Made by a program: the position numbers and the translations under genes. From an uncultured Ruminococcus sp. (lineage in GTDB: Bacteria; Bacillota; Clostridia; Oscillospirales; Ruminococcaceae), in contig CANQVA010000005.1 in NCBI GenBank assembly GCA_947627175.1, positions 100,831 through 164,830 on the forward strand: 64,000 nucleotides of DNA, written 5' to 3'. Positions 25,547 to 35,212 of the stretch are shown one piece after another (within the stretch, counting starts at the first letter, position 1; every line of letters begins with the position of its first letter). Under the pieces are notes generated by a model. That model had not been told where the DNA came from, made no database searches, and worked only from the letters and a program-made list of their open reading frames with translations.

Positions 25547-26532
25547 GTTATTTTTTCCTTTCCTGCAATATTTCTTTTTTTCTTCTTTTTCTGCAATTCC
25601 GGATAACTACGCCATTTTATCCTTATAAGCAGATTATAGAAAATATGATAATTGAAATCAACAAGTTCACTTTCAGTCAGAGGGCTGCCGTTTGAATGGC
25701 AATATTCCCATATAAGCACATCTGAAAGTTCGTTCATATCACGTTCAAACGGTTCTATAATTCTCCGTGAAACTGCCCTGTCCGTACTGACAACATCTTC
25801 ATATGCCGGCAATTCCGGCGTACATTCAAGCAATCTCCTTACACTCAGTGTATCAGCATTTTTCTTGAAATAATTCATTTTCTTATGTTCTGATATTTTT
25901 TTAAGAAAGTAATAACTGTTCGGATTTTTTTTCAGATTTATTCTGAATAGTTTTTCCGGATACGGCATTACCGGCATAGTTTTCATGACATAAAAAAATT
26001 CATCGCTGAATGTAAAGAAAATAATATTGTTTTTTATATTTACATCAGTACATATTCTTATATCTTCAAGACTTCTCTCCCTGTTTGACGATTTCTGAAA
26101 ACTTACACGCATATTCAACAGTGTGTTAAGGTCGGCACGCACCTGTTTCCGCACTTCTCCCGTATTTTTAAGTTCGCACAATTCCATATACTCAGAAAGA
26201 GGAAGGCGTACCATTCTTTCAACTGCTCCCATTTCGGTAAATTTAACCATAAGAGCATCTGCCAACCGATGAGTAGTAGTTTTCAGACCTTTTCCGAGGG
26301 CAGAAAAATTTTCAAAATATATTTTCAGATTTTCCTTTTCAATGCATACTGTATCAGTACTATTTTCAGATACAAGACTTTCTGTAGTTTTCATAGTTGC
26401 CAGTTTATTCATGGCAGATGACTGTTTCATTATCCTGAAAGCATTTCTGGAAACTGAATTTATATGAAGGTCGGGTTCAAGAATCCTGCCTATAGATGAT
26501 GACTTGCCGTCAATCCCTTTCGTATAGTCCAT
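25543..26532 (-). CDS. Plasmid-replication-initiator-like winged-helix protein inside the secretion operon
   Basis: This 329-residue protein resembles the two-winged-helix Rep proteins of Firmicute plasmids. The first half carries an RLADALMVKFTEM / LPLSEYMELCEL pattern followed by RKQVRADLNTLLNMRVSF. The second has RRLLECTPELPAYEDV and RRIIEPFERDMNEL, a typical Rep second domain. A basic tail (KKKKKKR) ends it. No other plasmid genes are present. It is locked into the operon by ATGA-type overlaps on both sides, so it is expressed with the ATPase. DNA binding is expected; a regulatory rather than replicative job is inferred. The fold call is by pattern only. Confidence 0.55.
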   Translation of the reverse strand: MDYTKGIDGKSSSIGRILEPDLHINSVSRNAFRIMKQSSAMNKLATMKTTESLVSENSTDTVCIEKENLKIYFENFSALGKGLKTTTHRLADALMVKFTEMGAVERMVRLPLSEYMELCELKNTGEVRKQVRADLNTLLNMRVSFQKSSNRERSLEDIRICTDVNIKNNIIFFTFSDEFFYVMKTMPVMPYPEKLFRINLKKNPNSYYFLKKISEHKKMNYFKKNADTLSVRRLLECTPELPAYEDVVSTDRAVSRRIIEPFERDMNELSDVLIWEYCHSNGSPLTESELVDFNYHIFYNLLIRIKWRSYPELQKKKKKRNIAGKEKIT

Positions 26533-27467
26533 CAGTTCACCTCTGAATCAATGAGTATTGATACAAGTTCATTCATAGATGTACGGAAAACAGAAATGTC
26601 TTTCATACGTCTGCGTACTTTTTCCACAGCTTTTTCTGACGGTTCAAGACCTTCAAGTTTTACAGGTCTGAATACATCATTAAGTATTTTCAGCTTATTG
26701 AAGTATTCACCGCCTTCTCCTGCGATTTCATGGGCAAAATCTTCTCTTTGCAAATTGAATTTTTCAATCTGTTTTTTCAGTTCGTCTACATCGGTACAGA
26801 ATACAGTAAATTCCGGAATATTTATTCTTTCTGCAATAAGTTCAAAAAGTTTATTGTATGCTGTCTGATATTTAAGACCGTCAAGCATAAGATTATTTCG
26901 GAAATATTCTATTTTTTCAGCCATACTTCCGCAATGTTCAAGGCTCATCATTTCCTGGAAACAATCTATTTCAGGTTCAATGAAATGGTCTTGTGCATCA
27001 AGGCATTTAGGACGGCACGGAAAATTATTTGCAACAATAGCAACGCCACGCATTCTTGCCAATGCTCCGGGAGGTTCCATTTCCATAAACTGACTTTCAG
27101 TCATTATTATAGGTAACATTTCTATCATTTTTCTTGCGTGTTCAACTTGCTGTGCCTGCGTCATATACATAAGCAAACGGCAAAAACCGTTCTGTGCCTG
27201 CTGATTATAGGCAAAAGAAACAGCCTGTGCATATCTTACAAAATTTTGTAACTGTACATAACATTCAAGTATATCTGCTTCTTCAATAGTATCTATCTTT
27301 TCAATAAGATTGTCAAGAACAGCCTGTGTTACGGGTTCATATTCTTCGTCGGGGCATAAAGCCCCGATTTGATTTTTATATGTACATATATCATTATATA
27401 TAATAAGTCTGCCTGCATCTTCTCCCGATACAGTTTCCCTTTCGGATAATTCCTTTACATCAATCAT
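26532..27467 (-). CDS. Unknown helical cytosolic protein of the secretion operon
   Basis: I do not recognise this 311-residue protein. It is predicted mostly helical and soluble, with Gln/Met-rich stretches (YNQQAQNGFCRLLMYMTQAQQ) and a C-terminal helical segment (EKAVEKVRRRMKDISVFR). No signal peptide, membrane helix or catalytic motif is seen. The ATG at 27467 (MIDVKELSE) has AGGTG seven bases upstream and is preferred to one five codons earlier. The stop overlaps the next start by one base. By position it may be a chaperone or adaptor of the secretion system, but nothing in the sequence proves this. Confidence 0.7.
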   Translation of the reverse strand: MIDVKELSERETVSGEDAGRLIIYNDICTYKNQIGALCPDEEYEPVTQAVLDNLIEKIDTIEEADILECYVQLQNFVRYAQAVSFAYNQQAQNGFCRLLMYMTQAQQVEHARKMIEMLPIIMTESQFMEMEPPGALARMRGVAIVANNFPCRPKCLDAQDHFIEPEIDCFQEMMSLEHCGSMAEKIEYFRNNLMLDGLKYQTAYNKLFELIAERINIPEFTVFCTDVDELKKQIEKFNLQREDFAHEIAGEGGEYFNKLKILNDVFRPVKLEGLEPSEKAVEKVRRRMKDISVFRTSMNELVSILIDSEVN

Positions 27468-27485
27468 TTTTTTCACCTGCATAAT

Positions 27486-30400
27486 TTATTTCGTTCTTCT
27501 GCGTTTCTTTCTTCCTGCAAGAGTAAACCCTCCGATACCTGCACCAAGAACAACGATTCCCCCTGTAACTTTTATCCATACTTTATGGAATAAGTAAAGA
27601 AACATATTTTCAGTAACAAGAAGATTATTATAAGTTTCGATAGTCTTATTTCCTGCAAGGTCAGTAAGTTCAACAGTAACAGAACGTGATGAATTTGAAG
27701 CAGGCATAACAAATGTATAACTATTGTCGTTTACATCGTTTTCATCATCGGCATCTACATCAAGAAGAACTTCATCAAGACTTGTTGTAATAGTTAAGTG
27801 TCTGAGTTTTTCATTGACATTAAGTCTGAAAGTCTTTTCAGATTCTCTGAATTCAGCACGTTCAATAAGTTCATCACACTTAAATTCCGGTTCATGAGTA
27901 TCAACGTTGAAACCAAGTTCAGCACCTCTGCTTGTACTTACGTTCTTATTTCCTGCCTCGTCAACTGTCTGTATTGAAATCCTGTAGTCAAGGTCTTGAT
28001 TGAAATTTTCAGCCTTTATTACATAGTTATAAACATATCCCGACTTATCGTCAAGCATTTCTGCATCTGAAATATCATACATTGTTTCGTCAAGCTGTTC
28101 TGTAACTGACCCTTTGTCAAGTATTACAATTATTTCTGAGCCTTCCTTATGCTTATCAACATTTGTTTCCGTTATGAGTATATCGGGAGCCTTATTCAAA
28201 TACTTGCCGTTTATATTTTCAATGTCCTCAACTGTAAACACTGAACCGAATCTATTAACGGAAAACTGACGTTTTTCATTCTGACTGTTTTCAGCTTTGT
28301 CAAAAGCAGATATTTCAATTCTGTATGAACCGTCAAAACATTCTTCTGAAGGGAAATTATCAAAGACAAATTCTTTCTGTAACTTTCCGTCAACTGTCTT
28401 TTCTGACCATTTGCCCGTGATGAAGTCACCACGTTCAGATACACTAAAATTATATATTTCTTTTGTTTCGTCATATGACATTTCACAAAGTTTACCGTTT
28501 CTGTATACTTTTAATTCATAGTCATCAAGATTTACATCTCCTATTTTTACAACAGGTGCGACATCTCCCTTGTTTGCAGTTTCAAAACCTGAAAATTCTA
28601 TTTCAGGGCTTTCAGTATCTATTACAAAACTTGCTGAATAGCTTTTAAATGAATTTCCTGCAAGGTCTGTACCGGATATTGTAACAGTATATTCACCGTC
28701 TTTTTTAAATTCACTATATGGTATTGTTGCCGTATGTTTGCTGTTGTTTTCTTTCCAGTCATCGGGCTTGTATTCTTTTTCGTTTATTCTTATTGATATT
28801 CTGTTACTGTCGAAATTGAGTTCCTCAATTGATATATTTGCACCGACAACATCATTTATATAGCTGTTCTTTTCAAAATCAGCCTTTCCGCCACCCTGCT
28901 TTGAAAATTCCACTTCAAGAACGGGGTCTGTCTTGTCAATTACAAACGTTCCGGATGAATATTTTTCGGCAACGTTTCCCGCAAGGTCAGTATCTTCAAT
29001 TTCAAGACTATATGTTCCGTCATTTTCAAATGCAACATCTTTTATATGTCTGAAATCGTCGGTATTGATTATAGAGCCGGGGTCTTCTGCAAAACCGCCG
29101 TCGGGGCTTCCGTTTACTGTAGGGGCGTTGAAATTACGTTCTGAAATAACTATATGTGCATTCTGACTTGAATTATAATATTTTGTTTCCTGAGATTGCT
29201 GTATTCCCGAAACAGATATAACAGGAGATTGTTTATCAATACTGAAATGTGCTTCACCCTCACTGACATTTCCCGAATTATCAGTTATTCTTACTATGAT
29301 TGAATTTTCGTTTGCATCTCTCGAAACAGTGATATTGCTTGATACTGACAACGCAATGTTTCTTTCTTTTCTGTCAACGCTCCAACCGTCCGCACCGTAT
29401 ATATCGCCGTTATCATCAATATCAATTCTTTGCCAGCCGTCCATGTCTGACGTAGTCCATTCAACAGTTTTTATACCTGAAAAATCATCTTCAATTATTA
29501 CTGTTGATGTAACATTATCACTGTAAAGCGGTAGTCCGTTAATGTCACTATATTCTGTCTGAGGCATTTCAATATTGATAGATGAGTGTGAATCATGGCG
29601 ACTTTGATTTTCAGAGGCAAGACCGTCGGGAGATACTTCATCAGACGTATTCTTTACATTATCAACTGCCCATGCACGAATATCACCTTTAAAGCCCTCG
29701 GGAATTTCAAATTCCGCACTATATATATTTGAACCTGCGTCAAAATAAGGATTTTCAACATTCTGTTCACTGAATACTGTGCCATCGGGATTTATAAGTC
29801 TGCAATAAATTGAACGTATGCCTGAACTTGCATTAGTATCTTCCGCATAAACTGTCATTACTGTTGATGTGTCAAAGAAATATCCGAAACGTTCAAATTT
29901 GTCCATAATTATATTTACAGGACTTCTTGAAAGAACAGGTGAATAAAATTCAAATCTTCTTATTATAGGTTTAGTAATATCTTTATATACTACAATTTGG
30001 TTATCTGCTGAATTTCCTGCATTATCTGTTACTTTAATATCAAATACTGCTTTTCCGTCAGCACCATTTTCCGTTGAAAGTGTATATTCTGCCTGCATTA
30101 CCTCATTTTCTGTATAACTTTCACCGGCAGATACATTTTTATTATTGGCTCTTTCCTGACTTCTGTCAAATACGACTTCTGAAAGACCTGAATCTCCGTC
30201 AGTATTATCTGATACATTACAATTTACAGTGACATCGCTGTTATACCATACTTCATCGCCTTTGTGATATTCGTTGTCACCTTTTACTGTAGTATTTATT
30301 ACAGGTTTTTTATTTTCAATAATAACGTTGCTTTTTCCATATTCATTCAGAAGTATTGTGCTTTTGAACTCATTGCCGACATTGTCTCTTGCCGTCATTT

Positions 30401-33400
30401 CAAGCTGTCCGCCTGTACTTGTATTGTCGGGGAGTTCAGCCGGAATTTCAAAATATGCATAATTATTTTCTATTTTATTTGCCTGATATTTTGTACCGGC
30501 AAACAGAAGTTCTACATTTTCCTTTTCAATTCCTGATGAGGCAACGCTGCTGTCTGCACTTATATTTATATCATTTAATTCTGCTTTTACAGTAACCTTT
30601 TTATTTGCAAATGTACCTAATTTTCTGAATATTACGTCCTCACTGTCACGTTCAATAATGCCTCCTGATTTCGGGGCATTGTTGTCTATGTACATTACAG
30701 TATTACTGTTTTCATTATTTTCAGAACTGTTTCCTGCATAGTCTGTCAGGCTGACACCTACTTCAAGTCTTCCGTTCTCCGCAAGCGGAAGATTTTCAGC
30801 AAGCATAAAGAATGAATCATCATTAACATTTTCGCCGTCAGCAATTTTAACGTTAAACTGCTGATTGTTTTCACAAGGCGTAAATCTGAGAGTTAAATTT
30901 TCAGAAATTTCTTCTGTTCCGAAAATATCTTTAATATTTTTTTCAATAGTAATTGTTTCTTTGCTGTTAATTTTTATAGAAATTATTGCAACGCCCGTAT
31001 CTTCATCAGATGCACTTATTGATATATCCTGATAATCTTTATACCAACTTTGATTATCTTTATCTGTATAATCAGCAGGCAAAGAAACAGAAACACCAAC
31101 CACAGGAGGCATATTATCTGATGAAATATTCGTTGCATCATCTTCATTTGTACTTACAGTTATATTGTTTTCAGCATCAACAACACAGTAATAAATTTCT
31201 TCATTTCCTGCATTGTCAGTTACTATAATCTGTAATTTATCTGTTACGCCATAATTTATAGGAAACGTTCCTATATATTCATCACCGTTATTCTGAATTG
31301 TGTTATTACCTTGATTTTCGTCATTCTTTTTAAGTTCAATTTCATTATCTCCGTATCTATATTTAACACTTGCAATACCTGACGGAGAATCAGTAATATT
31401 TGCGATTATTTTAAGTTCTTTATTACCCTCAATAACTTTGTTTCCGCTCTTGCCGTCAGTAATATTTTCAATTCTTCCTGAATTTATTACAGGGGGTTGT
31501 GTATCAATCTTAACAGGGACTTCAACTGTTCCTGAAGTGTTTCCGCCCTTATCAGTTGCGAAAATACCGATTTTTTCATCGAAAGAATCTTCACCATCTT
31601 TAAGGGTAAACACAGCTTTAAATTCTGTTTTATCACCTGAAAAACTCGGTGTAATTGTAATGTTGTAAATTCCGTTTTCTTCATTTTCTGCTGTATATGT
31701 TTCTTCTTCCCAACCGTCGTCAGGAGCTGTAAACACATAACCGCCAACATTTATTGACTTAACAGACGCAAGAGAGGGATTTTCATTTATTTTTCCGTAG
31801 TCGTTTTTCAGTTCTTCCCTGATTCCGTCGGTAATATTTTCACCGTCGTCTATACTGAAATAAAATTCATAAGTCGGTTTTTTTGACCAGCTTGCATTTT
31901 CTTCTTTATACTCATCAGGCACATTCACTTCAGGGGATTTTCTGTCAATATATATATACACAGGGTCTGAAAAAGGAATTGATTTATTTTCAGAATCATA
32001 TATTGATACTATCTTATAAAATTTAATTTCATCTCTGCCTGTCCTCATAACAGCTGACATATTATTTATTCCTGCTTTATAAATATTGCCTAAGTTATCT
32101 TCAAGTCTTAATGTGATACCATTAAATTTATTAGTTGTGTCTTTATCGGCTGAATCACTGTCTTCATCATCGGAAAAATCAAATGAAAAAGTTGATGATT
32201 CCTTTTTGATATTATAAACATTGTCATTTCTTTTAAAGCAGTTTTCGCCATTGCCTTTAACTAAAGCTTTAATAATTTCTTCTTTTGATATTTTAATATC
32301 TGATGTATCACACTTGCTATATGTAATATAAATATTTAAATCTGAATCATAAGGAATTGTTTCATACTTCTTATCAGTAAAATATTCAGCCGGAGGTTCA
32401 GTGTGAGAAATAACTGTACTGTTATATGCACATTTACTTAAATAATAATCAACACCATTATGTTTTATTATTGTCGGTATCAATATATTACCTTTTTCAT
32501 CAATTGTATATTTTGCTGTGGATGTTTTACTATCTATTACACGTTCAAGAGTAATTGAATTTGGAACACCTTTAACATCAATATTTATATCTGAAACTTT
32601 ATTTCCATCGAGTGCTATACCCTCATCTGTAACTGAATATCCCAATTTTTCGAGCAAGTCTTTTATAGTACCGGAATATTCTTTTACTTTTAAAAAAGTT
32701 TCATTTGCTTTTATATCTTTAAAACCTTCTCCGGCTTTCAATTCGATATTTTCAGTGTTGGTGATAATATCTTTAAGTGACATATGACTTACATCTTTAC
32801 CCGATACAGTTATACCTTCTGATGCGTTAATATAAATATTTATTATATCTTCAACTATTGAAAACAGACTTCTGTCGCCTGATTTTATTTCACTTTCGCT
32901 AATCTCAATCGGAGCAGAAATTGTAATATTATTATTTTGTTTGCTCTTCAATCTATATCCGCTTTTAATATCAAAATAATCAGAATTGATTGGTTCATTA
33001 GCTTTTATATATGTTTTGCCGTTTTCTTCTATGATACTTTCGTTATATTTATCAGAAATATTTACAATTCCGTTGCTGTTATTTTCAACAAGGTAGTAGC
33101 CTTTTCTGATAATAAAATCACTGATTTCTCCTTGTGAGGGATTACAAACATATATACACTTTTCTGCTTGTGATTCATACAAAAAATTTGCAACCTTTTC
33201 TTCAACATTGCCTGCACCGGTTGAATAACTCAAAATAATAATATTGTTTGTTTCGTCATAAGTTATTGTATTTTTAATTCCGTTATCAGACAAATCAGCC
33301 ATTTTGTTTTTAATTTCTTCTCTCTCATTCCAGTTGATACTTTTATTCAGCATTATTTTTATAGTTTTTGTCTGAGGAACTTCAGTTATCTGAGTAGTTG

Positions 33401-33656
33401 CAGTAGTTGTTGTAGTTGTCTGTATAATTTCTTCAGATGTCTGAGTGGTTGCAGTAGTTGTAGTAGTTATAGTAGTACTTGTTAGTTGTGTTTCATTTTC
33501 TGTTGTATCATCAGGATTAACCGAACTATTCAAAGCAGGAGTTTCTGAAACTGTTTCAGCAGATATGTCTATACTGTTGAAACTTGTCACCGAAATAAAT
33601 GACATTGCCGAAACAAATGCCATTGCTTTTTTGATTTGTTCTTTTTTATTATTCAT
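27486..33656 (-). CDS. Giant membrane-anchored surface protein with Ig-like repeats
   Basis: This 2056-residue protein has a signal peptide (about 1-34), a Thr-rich linker (about 60-95) and an N-terminal region. At least eight Ig-like modules follow, recognised by recurring D-x-x-x-P-x-I boundaries (IDTQPPVI, IDKQSPVI, IDKTDPVL, IDTESPEI) and D-x-A-G-N turns. It ends in one membrane helix (about 2028-2048) and the basic tail GRKKRRRTK. There is no LPxTG motif, so it is membrane-held, not sortase-linked. AAGGAG precedes the ATG. In a type VII setting it could fill the extracellular role of EsaA/YueB, though it is not homologous by any motif I can see. Confidence 0.8.
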   Translation of the reverse strand: MNNKKEQIKKAMAFVSAMSFISVTSFNSIDISAETVSETPALNSSVNPDDTTENETQLTSTTITTTTTATTQTSEEIIQTTTTTTATTQITEVPQTKTIKIMLNKSINWNEREEIKNKMADLSDNGIKNTITYDETNNIIILSYSTGAGNVEEKVANFLYESQAEKCIYVCNPSQGEISDFIIRKGYYLVENNSNGIVNISDKYNESIIEENGKTYIKANEPINSDYFDIKSGYRLKSKQNNNITISAPIEISESEIKSGDRSLFSIVEDIINIYINASEGITVSGKDVSHMSLKDIITNTENIELKAGEGFKDIKANETFLKVKEYSGTIKDLLEKLGYSVTDEGIALDGNKVSDINIDVKGVPNSITLERVIDSKTSTAKYTIDEKGNILIPTIIKHNGVDYYLSKCAYNSTVISHTEPPAEYFTDKKYETIPYDSDLNIYITYSKCDTSDIKISKEEIIKALVKGNGENCFKRNDNVYNIKKESSTFSFDFSDDEDSDSADKDTTNKFNGITLRLEDNLGNIYKAGINNMSAVMRTGRDEIKFYKIVSIYDSENKSIPFSDPVYIYIDRKSPEVNVPDEYKEENASWSKKPTYEFYFSIDDGENITDGIREELKNDYGKINENPSLASVKSINVGGYVFTAPDDGWEEETYTAENEENGIYNITITPSFSGDKTEFKAVFTLKDGEDSFDEKIGIFATDKGGNTSGTVEVPVKIDTQPPVINSGRIENITDGKSGNKVIEGNKELKIIANITDSPSGIASVKYRYGDNEIELKKNDENQGNNTIQNNGDEYIGTFPINYGVTDKLQIIVTDNAGNEEIYYCVVDAENNITVSTNEDDATNISSDNMPPVVGVSVSLPADYTDKDNQSWYKDYQDISISASDEDTGVAIISIKINSKETITIEKNIKDIFGTEEISENLTLRFTPCENNQQFNVKIADGENVNDDSFFMLAENLPLAENGRLEVGVSLTDYAGNSSENNENSNTVMYIDNNAPKSGGIIERDSEDVIFRKLGTFANKKVTVKAELNDINISADSSVASSGIEKENVELLFAGTKYQANKIENNYAYFEIPAELPDNTSTGGQLEMTARDNVGNEFKSTILLNEYGKSNVIIENKKPVINTTVKGDNEYHKGDEVWYNSDVTVNCNVSDNTDGDSGLSEVVFDRSQERANNKNVSAGESYTENEVMQAEYTLSTENGADGKAVFDIKVTDNAGNSADNQIVVYKDITKPIIRRFEFYSPVLSRSPVNIIMDKFERFGYFFDTSTVMTVYAEDTNASSGIRSIYCRLINPDGTVFSEQNVENPYFDAGSNIYSAEFEIPEGFKGDIRAWAVDNVKNTSDEVSPDGLASENQSRHDSHSSINIEMPQTEYSDINGLPLYSDNVTSTVIIEDDFSGIKTVEWTTSDMDGWQRIDIDDNGDIYGADGWSVDRKERNIALSVSSNITVSRDANENSIIVRITDNSGNVSEGEAHFSIDKQSPVISVSGIQQSQETKYYNSSQNAHIVISERNFNAPTVNGSPDGGFAEDPGSIINTDDFRHIKDVAFENDGTYSLEIEDTDLAGNVAEKYSSGTFVIDKTDPVLEVEFSKQGGGKADFEKNSYINDVVGANISIEELNFDSNRISIRINEKEYKPDDWKENNSKHTATIPYSEFKKDGEYTVTISGTDLAGNSFKSYSASFVIDTESPEIEFSGFETANKGDVAPVVKIGDVNLDDYELKVYRNGKLCEMSYDETKEIYNFSVSERGDFITGKWSEKTVDGKLQKEFVFDNFPSEECFDGSYRIEISAFDKAENSQNEKRQFSVNRFGSVFTVEDIENINGKYLNKAPDILITETNVDKHKEGSEIIVILDKGSVTEQLDETMYDISDAEMLDDKSGYVYNYVIKAENFNQDLDYRISIQTVDEAGNKNVSTSRGAELGFNVDTHEPEFKCDELIERAEFRESEKTFRLNVNEKLRHLTITTSLDEVLLDVDADDENDVNDNSYTFVMPASNSSRSVTVELTDLAGNKTIETYNNLLVTENMFLYLFHKVWIKVTGGIVVLGAGIGGFTLAGRKKRRRTK

Positions 33657-33672
33657 AAAACCGCTCCTTAAG

Positions 33673-34644
33673 TTATATTTGCCTGTTTTTCTTTATAAAA
33701 GTTACAATTCCTGCTATCAATGACATAACAGAAAGTGATACAATTATCAAAAGTATGTTTGAATTATTTTTCTTATTCTCTGTCTTGCTTTTTGTATATG
33801 CAGTTGTTGAATTTATGTCTGTTGAATCATTCGTCAGAATTTCGGAAGATGCAGACGTTTCTGAAAGTGTTGCATCTGAAAAAGATAAAACGTCATCAGA
33901 CGTAATTTCAGTAACTGTTGTTGTCTGAACAGTCGTTTCAGTAAAAATATTTTCTGTAATTTCAGTATCCTGAAAAATATCTGTATTTTCCGTTTCGGGA
34001 GATGTAGTTTCTTCTTCCTGAATATTTTCCGTTGTCGTTTCTGAGGACGTAATTTCCTCCGTCTGTCCGTCCTGTGTAATAAGTATTCCGCCGTTTTTAA
34101 GTTGTGAAAACGATTCATTGCCGAATACTGCATCAAAATTATTTTCAAGCATTATAGAAGTTTCCATATCATACATATCAGAAAATGTTTTTCTGAAATT
34201 CAGACTGTAAAAATCACCTGCTTTTACATCTTTGGGAAGTATTAAATTTGCCCTTACAAGCAAGCCGTTATAATTTATTTTTTCGTTTGCCACAGCAGGA
34301 ATATTGCACATGACAACATCAGACGTTTCTGACGTTCCCAATTCAAAACTTATACCGCCCATATTGTTTACCTGTTCCGCATCGCTGATATATTCATAAG
34401 GCAGATATTTAAGTCTTTTATCTTTTTCAAGCAGAAATGAAAGCATTAAATACGGCGGACAGTTTTCTGTATATATATCAAGAGAAATAACTCTGTCTTC
34501 CGGAATATCATTTATATCAATTTCCTTTGTTTCTATCATAAGATGTATATCTTGCGGTGCATCTGCAAAAGCACATAAAGCTGTTTCAGAAAGACATATT
34601 ACAGCGGAAACGACTACCGCAACAACTGAATAAATTATCCGCAT
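33673..34644 (-). CDS. Membrane-anchored exported protein with cohesin-like domain
   Basis: This 323-residue protein has a signal peptide (about 1-27) and one beta-rich domain (about 30-190). That domain has the alternation seen in cohesins or related carbohydrate-system modules (VISLDIYTENCPPYLMLSFL near the start, LKNGGILI at its end). A long Thr/Glu-rich linker and a C-terminal membrane helix with a KKNRQI tail follow. It precedes the Ig-repeat gene by 16 bases and shares the same exported-anchored layout, so the two probably act together outside the membrane. The cohesin assignment is weak; a generic Ig-like adhesion domain is the alternative. Confidence 0.6.
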   Translation of the reverse strand: MRIIYSVVAVVVSAVICLSETALCAFADAPQDIHLMIETKEIDINDIPEDRVISLDIYTENCPPYLMLSFLLEKDKRLKYLPYEYISDAEQVNNMGGISFELGTSETSDVVMCNIPAVANEKINYNGLLVRANLILPKDVKAGDFYSLNFRKTFSDMYDMETSIMLENNFDAVFGNESFSQLKNGGILITQDGQTEEITSSETTTENIQEEETTSPETENTDIFQDTEITENIFTETTVQTTTVTEITSDDVLSFSDATLSETSASSEILTNDSTDINSTTAYTKSKTENKKNNSNILLIIVSLSVMSLIAGIVTFIKKNRQI

Positions 34645-34664
34645 AGTTTGTCCTTTCCCTGTTT

Positions 34665-35195
34665 TTATAATACAACTTTCCGACGTATTGTGGAGGGGTC
34701 ACCATGTATAACAATTATATTTTCTGATATAACAAAATCGTCGTTTTCGTTGTTATGTTCTTCAAAGTCATCACTTTCCGATGATACAAGAACAGTATTT
34801 CCCGCAACGGGTTCCGCCTGCTGAGATACAAGAACAGTATTTCCTGCAATGGGTTCTGATTGCGGTGCCAGAACAGTATTACTTGAAACAGATTTTTCTT
34901 GTTGAGGTGCAAGAACAGTATTTGAAAAATTTTTTTCCTGATTTGATGAGGAAGTTATATTTCTTATACTGTTATCATAATTCATTCCGTTTTCTGAATT
35001 ATCACTTTTATTTTCCCTTATGATAAAATAATCATTTTCTTCATTGGGATTTTTCCGTTCTCTCCTGTTGTTTATTTCTGATTGTATTATTGATATAAGA
35101 CGAAATTTTACTGAAAGCAATACAGTAATAATAAAGAAAACAATTCCGATTATCAGAAAAACAGTTGAAATACTATGCCATAATTCCGGATTCAT
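34665..35195 (-). CDS. Single-pass membrane protein with four N-T-V-L repeats
   Basis: This 176-residue protein has an N-terminal membrane helix (about 10-29) followed by a basic stretch, so the long tail is cytoplasmic. The tail carries four near-identical modules: SNTVLAPQ, SNTVLAPQ, GNTVLVSQ and GNTVLVSS, spaced by about 13-15 residues and visible as DNA repeats at about 34785-34925. The threonines look like kinase targets and FHA ligands, given that a Ser/Thr kinase, a PP2C phosphatase and two FHA proteins share the operon. That reading is inference. The C-terminus (VIHGDPSTIRRKVVL) is unassigned. Confidence 0.75.
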   Translation of the reverse strand: MNPELWHSISTVFLIIGIVFFIITVLLSVKFRLISIIQSEINNRRERKNPNEENDYFIIRENKSDNSENGMNYDNSIRNITSSSNQEKNFSNTVLAPQQEKSVSSNTVLAPQSEPIAGNTVLVSQQAEPVAGNTVLVSSESDDFEEHNNENDDFVISENIIVIHGDPSTIRRKVVL

Positions 35196-35212
35196 ACTTT
35201 TTCTCCTTTCAG

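Noticed and set aside
33360..33490. DNA repeats of GTAGTTGTAGTT type, considered as a CRISPR or minisatellite
   Set aside because: They encode the Thr-rich linker of the Ig-repeat protein in frame, with no spacers.
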